The notes under the pieces: generated by a model | Databases searched by the model: none | The model's input: the letters and a program-made list of their open reading frames with translations, nothing else | What the model was told of the DNA's origin: nothing | Made by a program: the position numbers and the translations under genes | From: Auanema rhodensis | Lineage: Eukaryota > Nematoda > Chromadorea > Rhabditida > Rhabditidae | NCBI GenBank assembly: GCA_964057225.1 | Contig: OZ059900.1 | Span: 10,612,501-10,676,500, forward strand | DNA length: 64,000 nt | Reading direction: 5' to 3' | Shown here: piece after piece, positions 53,658 to 64,000 of the stretch | Position numbering within the stretch: the stretch's first letter is position 1 | Layout: every line of letters starts with the position of its first letter

Positions 53658-56600
53658 TTAATGCCTATGTTCTGTTCGTTTTCGACCAAAAAGCTGCTCA
53701 ACTCCTGTCAATATGGTATTCAGGCTTAAAGGATCTTCTGGATTTGTGCAACGAGCCCCCAATATGTTGTCCTAAACGTAATATGTAATGTTCATATGTT
53801 GAACTAACTGACCTTAGTTTGCTGATAGCCACACAAACAATGGCAAAATCCGAAAGTACATTTTGAGAAGTTGGGACACTGTGATGTGGACATACATCGT
53901 TCACCAAGTTTGGCTTTGCGTAAGCAGCGATCACTGGATGAAATCTCATTCAAACTGTCACATATCTTTTGACAGGTTGGAAACCGTGCATCGTTTGACT
54001 GAAGATATAAATTATATAACATATAGATAAATGATCACGTTTTCAACTAGACGATTGTATAAATTATACTATTTTTTAACGTAAAATGATTAAATTTCAC
54101 ATGACAGGCTGACAGACTGAATGATTGACATATCAAGCCGCAATGAATAAAATAAATTTAAATTGTATGCTCGTTTTTGAGAGATATATGCAGTTCAAAA
54201 ATACTTTTTCTGATGTTTCTCCGGAAAATGGGTATATATATATCTGTTCAGGGTAAAGGGGGCTAAAAAAAGAAAAGTAAGAATAATTTTCCAAGGCGCA
54301 TCAAATTCACAAAACTCTGTTGGCAAAATTTGACGTCATGCAACAGAGTGCACATGAAGTATGTAAACTAAATTAAACTAACTTTTTCAAATCCGATTTG
54401 ACATTGGCAAGAACCGGCTATACAGCTCATTGTTATACCACCCTCACACTATAAATATCCATATTATTGTTTTATTTTGATTGTATTGCTAAAAATTAAT
54501 TAAAACATTGTAAAGACACCTGCTGATCAATTTGGCATGGATCGTCCCTATGTGCAATTGATAGACATTGTCCATTTACATACAACGGAGTTGGATCTCT
54601 ACATGGACGTGGACAGCATAACGATGATTTCCATCTAAAGCAAAAAAAATATAAAAAATAGCTCGCGAAATGATTTTGAGCAATGATTAAATGACACTTT
54701 TTTGCAAATGCTAGCACAAAATGTAATGTTTTTCATGAAAAAAAAAGTTGTTACCCTGGTTCACTGATACTATAACAGAAATGAGTCAGTGGCCGACATT
54801 TTGATTCAGATGAAGATCCAGAATCGCATGATTGCCTGCAGAAAAAAAGAATACAAAGTATTTAAATGATATTGTAAAATGACAAATGACAAGTGAAATT
54901 ACTCTGATATCATCGAACACTTTCAAAACGCTAATTTAAGTTATAGGAAGAAAACAAGTGACATTTTTCACTGTTATTTCTATGTTTTTTTTTGGCAAGA
55001 TATATCTATACTTTAAAAAATTAACAGAGAAGATGATTCCCTACGATTTTTATTTTCTTTTTGAAAAATACTAAAGCTCAACTAATTTTATAATCTTCTT
55101 TCTCAGTATCTAATAAGTTATGCATGAGTTATATTTACAGACATATGTGCTAGTTGTTCGACCATACATAACTAATTTAAACAATTCATTCCAACTAACT
55201 AGTTAAATTATGTATATAATGGTTAATGAAATATATTTCGATCATTTCATTCTATTTATATAACCATTATATATTGATTTTATTGATTGTAAATAGTGCA
55301 ATAAATTTTTAAAACGAACCCAAGGTCTGGCTCGCCATATGGACAACGAAGACGGCAACAATGACCAATGTAGGGACTGCCATAGGTCACGCAGCGATAT
55401 CCCAATGGACAACTGTCAGTATTTGCTGCGCTTTCTAATAAATCAATATCATTGATGAAAAGTCGTCGACAAGATTGCTGAGCATGCATACCATCGGGAC
55501 ATACTAGAATAAATGAAACATATTATATATTGTGTGAAAAAACTCAAAAAAAAATCTTAAAAAAAGAGAGATTGAGAAAACCAGATATAGGTATACAATA
55601 CTAACCTGCGAAACATATTCCACGCATCAGATCACGTGTGGTTCCTGGAGAGCACTGGCAAGAGCCAGATATACATGAATTAAATGGATCGACACATTGA
55701 CTATCCTAAGCAGTTACATAAACTTTGAAATACTTTTTATATTTATATATTATAGCATTATGACTAAAAGATGTTTTATTAGATTGATTGGTTAAAGTCG
55801 TTTAAAACGAGAACTTTGATCGTTAGATAATAGAGTTAAAGAAATAGAAATAAATATTAAAACCTTTTCGCAGTATTGGCCATAATGTGCTACTCGCTGA
55901 CATTCCACACCATACAGCTGTTGTCCTGCCGGGCAAGCTTCAAAATTTTACATATTATCTTATAAAATGACGTCTTTTGTTTTCATAATTTTAAAACTTG
56001 AATAAGCATATCATACTATAATACATAATTATTGAGTATTTTTCACTATCTCATATAAAGTTCAATAATTTGCATAGCTATGTTTTTTAATTCATAACAC
56101 TAGTTTAAACTAAAATGTTTGTTAATATTTTAATATAAAGATTTAGTTTGTATATTTTATATAATTTATTATAATTATTTTACTAACATTTCAATCGTTT
56201 CATTTATTTTTAATTTCAGTTTAGTTTCCGTTTTTCTTTGAATATTAAAACATTTTGAGGTTTACTAATCATATCATGTCTGAACGACTATTTGAGTCAC
56301 TATTAGTTTTAAATATTATGTTTGATGAATAATTGAAAAAACACAAACCTACTGAACATTCTCCATTTATGATTGATCCACCAAAACATTCACAACGCCC
56401 ATCTCTACAAAGAAGAGGAGGCTTGCAATCTCGCTGACACGAATCTCCTATTTTTGATGGAGCTGTAAAAAGTGAACAATTTTGTTTAAAACAATCCAAT
56501 TCCGTTTTCTGTATACATGTCATAATACAAGACAATATAAATTTTTACCTAAGCGACAAATCGAGGTTTTATCATCTAAATCAAATTCTTCAAAATTTGT

Positions 56601-57072
56601 TGGGCATGTGCAGCGTTCTTTTCGACAAACGGTGTTTAATCCGTAACATTCTTCGTCATATTGGCAGATACTGCCTATCAATTTCTCTATAATTAAATAT
56701 ATGATCAGTGTAAAACGGTCATATATTTATATTTATATATTGTTTTTAAAATTTTTTTATATTTCACAAAAAAGAAAAATGATTTAGTTCATGACTCTTT
56801 CAGGTTACAACTATAGTATGAGCAATACGTAAAGTTTTATTGTTCAAATTTTCAAAAGAAATAGAATAGAATAACTTATTCTCTTAGAGAATGAGTAATG
56901 ACCAGAACTTTTTTCATCTTTGTTAAAATTCTTTGTGAAATATATATGAATTATGAAAAATAAGAATACAACTAATTGTTGAAAATTGAATACATGACTT
57001 ACGTGTACATGGAACATCGAAACAATTGAATAATTCTAAAGATGTAACTATAGTTAGAATGATGAGATGCAT
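53658..57072 (-). CDS. secreted cysteine-rich protein with EB-like and lustrin-like modules
   Basis: Probably secreted and disulphide-rich. Eleven exons in transcript order: 57003-57072, 56549-56686, 56349-56462, 55864-55937, 55606-55705, 55320-55503, 54755-54835, 54520-54634, 54383-54448, 53813-53998, 53658-53771; phases agree, 413 residues. Exon 1 encodes a hydrophobic signal peptide (MHLIILTIVTSLEL). Modules with the C-x-C ending typical of nematode EB repeats recur: CRKERCTCP, CRDGRCECFGG, CISGSCQCSPG, CIAGSCQCQIGF and CTFGFCHCLCGY. Between them are lustrin-like segments with paired cysteines (GHCCRLRCPYGEP, SSLCCPRPC). No membrane segment follows, so extracellular matrix, cuticle or secreted-fluid roles are all possible. 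The C-terminus has the dibasic motif LFGRKR (residues 403-408). I do not recognise a named orthologue. A trans-splice acceptor is not obvious before the ATG. Confidence 0.85.
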
Positions 57073-60000
57073 GTTAAAGAATATATTTAATGGAAAATTG
57101 ATGAAATGACGAATTTTGAAAAGGTAGATTTGGTCAACATTAAGAAATGTTGTGAGAATAGGTAGTTACAACGAGAGAGTGAGGAGTAGTGTGTCTTTGA
57201 AAGATAGAGAATATGGTCTGAAGAGAGAACTAAAATAGGTCAAGTCCAAAACGAAATGAACGATCCTGATGATGACAAGATCATCAGCAATGATGCCTTG
57301 AGAATAGGATCGTCGGAGAAAGAGGGGGAAGAATGAGAAGAAGAAAGAAAGAGAGAGAGATATTTGTGAATTCTGATGCAACTGTTAATTTATTAGATTA
57401 AACTGTTTTTGAAATATTAGCACTCATACTTGTATGTATATTTCAGCAACATCTTTTAGTTAAATTCAGTGCTATTTTCTTTTCCAACTGAATAAGTAGT
57501 ATGAAAATTATGTTCAATGAAGATTACTTTATTGGTAGCCCGTGGTGCAATCTTTTTCATGTTTAAAATAAAACTAAAAACAGGATTTTTTAAAAGAAAT
57601 GTATTAAGCGCTCCATTGATTTTAAAATTTAATTTTTCTAATGATTTAATATAACTAGTAATTATAATTATATAAATATTTTTGATCATATATGCTAAAA
57701 TATGTGTGAGCAGCCTGAATAAATCATTTTCAAACTTTCATATAAATAGTCAATCAACATTTGTTTATTATATATCTGAATATGTTGATTTGTTCTAGCA
57801 TCATGTGGTTATTTTCTTTATTTTAGAACACGTGGATTATTTCTTCGGTGCGATGTTTTCTATGCATTGCCAATAGTTCGTTTTGTAGTTTGGAAAGGAA
57901 GTTATTCTTTTTTTTGCTGTAGAAAACTAACTTAACTGATTATGGCATGTTTCGCTTTGTTAAATGGTCTTTTTACTTTTGCTAGTTTCTTAGTTTTACA
58001 CTGCAGGGTTCTCTGGCTCTAGGTAAACTTTTATCTCACCATTTTGTTGTATTCTGCAGCTTTAACGTTATATATTCGTTTGTTCCTTATTGTGATTGAA
58101 TAAGGTAGCGATGACAACGTTGACCAATACTACTACTTTGACTGCTACAGCTGTCACTACGTGCTGCTATGGCTGGAAATTAACGAAATACAATAACGCA
58201 TTAGAGAGATTCCAGAGATGCAGAGTTGAAGAGAGGACGGAAAATGAGTAGAGAAAGAAAGGACAGATTCTCGCGTCACTAGTGCTATTGGTAATAGTGC
58301 TGCTACTACTGCCTGGTTCTGTTCCCTGCTATTACTATTGCTCCGACACTATGACAAGAGACACAGCTGAAATGAGAGATTGAGCGAGACACTGAGGACA
58401 CCAGCAAAAGAACTTGAACAGAACAGAGAGAAAAAGATGGAAAGAAAGCGAAAGAGTGAGGACCCCGGGGGCCTCTGAGGACGCTGCGCGATATCGACTC
58501 GGCTCTCTGAGTGCTAGGCTGTTCGAACGAAGGGCTCTGTCCGACATCGTTTGGCCCTCTCCGTCTGTTGTTTCTTCAACAACTGAAGGCTGGTGTAGCC
58601 GATTGTCATAGGCCGCCGGACGTTGGATGATGGAGCTATGTGTTTTGAGTCTGTTTTTTGTTACTCTTCATTTCTACAGCTATTATTTCATTCATCATTC
58701 TGCATTCTTATCTAATTTTTTCGTTTCATCATCCGCTCACGTTATTCGGCTGTCAATAATCATCTTAATAGGTTTAAACTAACAATATCGTAAACAATAT
58801 AGTTGGAACTGAACAAGCTTCTTAACTAGTAGATTTCAATTAGCCGCATAATCAATAATGAGCTGAAGGTCTGTCAATCATCATTATTTTTAAAGGAAAT
58901 TAAATGCTGAAAAAAGAAAAATGCTGAGAGAAAAATGAAAAATGATTTTTCGTAAATCCCACTCACACACCCATATACTAGATAAGGATGATGACATCCG
59001 CCTACATTTTTTCAAATTCCATTCAGCTGTATTGTATCACATAATGCTATATTTGAATAACTAACCATATATATTTATTTATTGGCCCTACTTCCAAAGA
59101 TAATTGACAATTTACTATTGCAAATGGTTTTTTATCTTCTCTCTCTCTTACGAATTGTCTATTTATCTATTTTTTTTAATTTGGCATTATGAAAAGGCTT
59201 TTTCACGTTAGTTTTATAATATTTCAAACAAAATTTTTATTACATATGTAGTTATTAATGCAATTCTGCTATTCAATATATTGCACCATTTTTGTTTCTA
59301 TGTTTCATCTTTAATACTATACTCTCTCTTTCTCTGTCTCTTTCCTTCATTTCATTCAGATTAAAGGATAAAAACACATGGAGATCTTGATATTTAACCT
59401 CTTCCAGCATGAAATGCAAAAAATTGAATTTGAGAAATGTCAAACTTCACTGTACTGTTCGTTGCTCACGATGAAAACCAATGATACAATAAGACTCATA
59501 GCACTGATCTGAATAATCTTTCGGTTACTTCTTTTTTATATTATCTTTGTCTCAGCAGACCTGTGAGGATTACTCATCGACATTTATTTTTACTTTTTTT
59601 TTTTGAATTCATTGCACTTGGCGCCACTGTACGTCATATATATTTGGTCATCTTCATTTTCTTATTCACTTATTCTTGTGCCCGCTCGTTTTCTCGTCTA
59701 TACGCACTCCAATAGCCGAGCATGTGAATATGATGAACGAATGAGAGCGATAAACAAATGAATAGCAGTTTCTGTACGTGTAGCTTATTTTGTTCCTCTT
59801 GCTGACTAACGGATATTCATTGTTCTCATATCATCTTTTCTACGCAACAGAATACATTCACTGATTTTATACTTGCACATAAACAAATGATACAGGTTTC
59901 TCGTATTTTTTCGTTAAATTCTAAACAATTGAAAATATACGAGAAGAAATATTGGTCAGTTCAGGCAGGATGTGTCTGTATATCCGTTCTGTTAGTTTAT

Positions 60001-62959
60001 CGGTCATCATAATCATGATCGCTAACATTCTTGTCTTTTACCTTACTTGCCTTTTCAATCATATTTCTATCTTCTTTGAAATTTCCATTATTTCAATCAA
60101 AGGTGCAGAATGAAATAAATTGTCTCATACATCATCTTCGCCATCACTATCCTGATCACCACCCTTTAAATGAACTTGATGACTCTAACCCATTCTTGAT
60201 GAACTAGAAGTCAGTTCTTAACCCCTCCTCCTATCTTTCATCCTCGGCCAACCATCCAGACCACTTCTTGTTTCAATGTTGGGGCATTCTTTTTTTCAAT
60301 TGAATACTGCTCTTTCTTGTAATCGAATTTTATTCTCAGTTTATCCTTCTCTTCATTCCACATAGTATTACTATCTAACCATTTCGATTTTCTATGATTC
60401 TTTGTTTCTTATTAATTTTTTTCACAATCGCTATTTTTCCTCCTCTCTCAACCCTCTCTCTCTCTATATCAGTTTTTGTTTTGATTTTTTAGTTTAGTCA
60501 TATCAGTTCTGGAGAATTGCTTTAGTCCGTCCAGACTGAAGTCACTTCAATTGTTCATTTATATCATGAAAATGAAATGAATCGCTTGCTCATACAAACC
60601 AGTTGAACTTTGTAATATTCTTCTTAGTTTTTGGTCTTATTTTTGATTTACTCTCACACACTTCTCTTTCTTTTTAGTTTGAAAAATTTCGCTCTTAGCC
60701 CCAGATTACAAAATTTTAGGCTTACTTTTCATCTTTGTTAACTGTGAGTCCACATTTCGCACAATTGTTTGAACAAACGCTGTGAAATAATCTCATAGTC
60801 AAACGGTATGATTGATTGGCTCAGCTTCTGCATACATAACTTTGATTTCATATATGATATAACTACGAACAAAGAATTTCCCTTCTCATTCATCAAGTAC
60901 CGCTTACTGAGTTTTCAAATTTTCTTTATCAGCTTGTTTCTTGTTAAATCAGAATATAAGCATGAGTCATATAATTGTTTCAAGATATTTTGATATTTAT
61001 ATTTGCCATTGCTTTTCCTCTGAGTATTAATTCGTTCAGTTTTTTTCATCTGTTGTCTATTTGTTATCGTATTCGAGAAAAAGGAAATGAAAGTGAAATA
61101 AGAAAATCAAATTTTGAACAGTTTAGAACTCTAAATATGTATATAAAAATCATTAAAAAATTATCATTAGTGCTAGCTCGTGTTAGCCTTCGAATTAACC
61201 AAAAAGCTTTTTATTTATAATTAATTTTTGATTTCTAATTAATATAATGTGATTATATCTCAAGAGAAGTTAAATAAAGAAAATTCTACGAGAAGAAGGG
61301 ATGAATGATAGCGAAAATGAAATGAATCGCGATAGAATAAATCGTTTATACACACACGTGGATATAAATATTTACGTGTATATAATTTACATATATGAAA
61401 TTATATATGAATGAAAAAGTAATTTGAAATATGAAAAAAAGATTCTATGAAAGTTTAAGAGATAAAAAAGTTTAAAAAAAGAGAGAAAAAGTTAGACTGA
61501 AAGATATGAAACTATATAGAATCAACGATAGAGATAACAAGATTGTAGAGAACTATGAAAAGTAAAGAGAAATGTAAACGTACGAAAGAAAAAAGAGAAG
61601 GTAGAGAGACAACGAGAGAAAATGATACCAAAAGTATATGAAGGAAATAAGAGATTGAGGTAATAATATATGAAACGGGAGAGAATGGAAAATGAAAGAG
61701 TAACAAAGAGAAAACACATACAGATAGGAAGAAAGTAGAAAGATAGTGCTGTTCAGCTTTTTCATTTCATTAGTGTATAATGTGTTTTGATATTCATATA
61801 TTCGTTTATTATTTTCAGATAATGTTTCTTGTACAATTTGGATTAATTTGTATAAAGTATATAAATAGCTGTGCTCTATAAATGTTTCATTGTCTCTTTG
61901 TCTTGCTACAGCACGGCTCTCTCTCTCTCTTCCATTCTTTATCTCTCTCTCCTTATATCTTCAATATAATTCTCTTCTTTTCCATTCTCCTTTTGTCTAT
62001 GCCTCGTTTTCCCTTACTCTTTCTCAATCTTCTCAGTTCAATATATTCTTATTTTCCGCTCTCTTCAACTTTTTCTTTGTTTTGGTTTCTGGAAAGATAT
62101 CTTGATATATGTTTTTATCCATTTGCTTCTAATCAACTAGTATAAAGCAATCTTAATTCATACATCGCATATATATATGTTCTTATTCGAATCTATTTAT
62201 ACTAAATAATTGTGTAAATATGAGCAGATTGTTGAAAAATTCTATTTCAGATTGATTAATAAATTGAAATTAATATTTTTGGAATTCGTTTTTGCCAAAC
62301 ATGTCTAAGTCAGCAAAACTAATTCGAATTCCCGAAGTTAATCAAATAAGCTGAAAAAAAAATATTAGAAAAAATTAATACTATGATTCCAAAATTCTAT
62401 TGAAGAGTTTTTAAATTTAAATTTATTTTTTGAAAAACTTATTTCATTTTCAAAGACTGTTTAGACTCATCAGTATTATTATGTTGGATTGGCTTTATGT
62501 TATACCGCAATGCTTCAAAGAGTTATATGTGGCTTCAGAAATATTACTAGAAATTATGATATTTTTACACACATACATTTTTTTTACAAATAATATATTA
62601 TTTCGGAGTTGAAGATATGAGCAATGTTGAAGCTTTCAAAACTGCTTTCAAATTTTGCTGTAAATGTTAATTCCGTTTATTGGCCTCATTTACTCATCTT
62701 ATTTATGAACTTTTGTTATATTTGGTTTTAACAATCTAATTACATAGTTTGGAAATTTTATTTTCCTTTTCTTGGAATTATAATCATGAAATATATATAT
62801 ATTAGCATCATAAGTATTATTTAAAAAAAAGTAATAAACTTTAATTTTGAAACCAAATTTCTGAAACTATGCCTTTATTTGCAATACGATTTGAATATAT
62901 TCTAAATAATTGTTCAATTCACTGTTTTCTCAATTCTCTTCTCTCTTTCTCTTTCTCTT

Positions 62960-63004
<45 letters not shown>

Positions 63005-64000
63005 TTTTTCTCTCTCTATCAATCTTTCTCACTTTATCTCTATCATGCTTTCACTCCTTTACTCTCTTTTCTCTTTCTACACTTAGCGCACCGTTTTCTA
63101 ATTCTCTTTTTCTTTCATTTTCTCCTATTCTTAATATTGTCTCTGTTTGGTACCTACTAAAACTAGCTATCTGTCTTGCAATCTGTCTATCTATCATCCG
63201 TTTCTACTTTGTGCTATAAACTTGGCAAACATTTGAGTGCAATAGCATACATTCGAGATTTTTCAGACCTCACAGTCGATCAAAACGCCCACCACGTGAA
63301 CGAAATTAATTACGTCTATTTAGTCCAACGTTTTGATTTTGATACGTAGCATATTTGTTAAGCGACCTATAGTCGACGATCTGCGCAAAGACGTATGAGA
63401 AGTAATAGTTAAAGATGAAAAAATGAGAAAAGAAAGAAAACAGATAGAAGAATTGAAAAGAAGATTGTTAAGTCGTTTGTACTGTACTGCTTGTGAGATG
63501 CATCATCATTTTTAGTCTTTATCGGCAGTTACTATATCATCTTTTGTCATCACTCGTAGAATGACTATAGTGCTTGACGTAGTGTGGTTTTCAACCTCTT
63601 TTCGCCCAGCATTTCTTCGTCACAGGTTTTGTCATTTTTTCGGCTTCTCAGTGTATGAGTACCTGTATATTCTTCCTTCTTGGTATTTCTTTTTTGCTTT
63701 TTTTCTACTCCAGATTTTTTGTTGCATTCCACCTTTTTCTTCAAACTTCTGTCAGTATTTTAACTTTTCTCTCTACTCAGTTTTGGTTTTCTGATATAGC
63801 TGTCTTTATTAAGAATCCAATGCAGTATGCGCCATGCAATATATAAGATGTATTTTTTCTATTATCCTTTTTCACACCCTCTTTTCTCATCTGTTTCTGC
63901 CAAACTCGTCCATCTTTTTCACATGTGTTGTGCAAGAAACTTTATTGAACAGATCATATTCGCCATTCTTTCCAGAAAAAAGAAGAAAAAGACAGCCTTC
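57073..64000. other. 7 kb without a recognisable gene, GC-richer island at 58.1-58.6 kb
   Basis: No exon could be supported. From about 58130 to 58625 base content rises, including CCCCGGGGGCC near 58463, in an otherwise AT-rich stretch; it may be a promoter. Beyond it the + strand is strongly T-rich to the window end, with a CT tract at 62936-63011. A short frame from 58627 (51 codons, Phe-rich) has no domain or supporting splice site. Confidence 0.45.
62936..63011. repeat. CT microsatellite
   Basis: TCTTTC and CT units; accounts for the Ser/Leu/Phe open frame at 62869-63219. Confidence 0.95.

Noticed and set aside
58627-58782. 51-codon frame starting with two ATGs after the GC-richer island
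   Set aside because: Phe/Ser/His-rich, no domain and no splice site pairing; chance is more likely.
1-64000. Operon or mobile-element explanation for the gene layout
   Set aside because: Neighbouring genes are convergent, divergent or more than 4 kb apart, and I saw no transposase, reverse transcriptase or long terminal repeat.

Overview
The window looks like nuclear DNA of a nematode. It is strongly AT-rich. Genes are split into many short exons with GT/AG introns whose acceptors are mostly TTTCAG- or TTTTAG-like, and three genes have an acceptor-like site 4-24 bases before the start codon, as expected for spliced-leader trans-splicing. Two proteins closely resemble nematode families, an OCTR-1-type amine receptor and the LIM-binding cofactor LDB-1. 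Fairly large introns, very long intergenic stretches and abundant TA, CT and CA microsatellites would fit a spirurid (filaria-like) worm better than Caenorhabditis, but the species is a guess. I found no tRNA, rRNA, CRISPR array, bacterial gene or recognisable transposon.

Layout: a peptide GPCR of the sex-peptide/myoinhibitory-peptide receptor type (1124-3653, +, 12 exons) converges on an alpha-2-like octopamine receptor, octr-1 (5203-11049, -, 11 exons, with a 3.3 kb intron in loop 3). An 18 kb gene-poor region follows. Next is an orphan rhodopsin-family GPCR with divergent motifs (29284-32401, +, 7 exons), converging on ldb-1 (36589-39525, -, 10 exons). A second gene-poor stretch has GC-richer patches near 42.9-44.0 kb and one well-formed but unidentified exon (44173-44294, +). 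A secreted cysteine-rich protein with EB-like and lustrin-like modules (53658-57072, -, 11 exons) comes next. The window ends in 7 kb without a recognisable gene, containing another GC-richer island at about 58.1-58.6 kb.

All exon models were assembled by hand from conserved residues, splice sites and phase. Each of the five multi-exon models gives an uninterrupted frame (433, 432, 395, 531 and 413 residues). Three are receptors for neuropeptides or amines and one is a LIM-homeodomain cofactor, so the region is rich in neuronal functions, but nothing suggests an operon: every neighbouring pair is convergent, divergent or far apart. In the gene-poor regions the purine-rich strand seems to change in large blocks. 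This may mark very long 5' introns of the flanking genes and is the main unexplained structure here.
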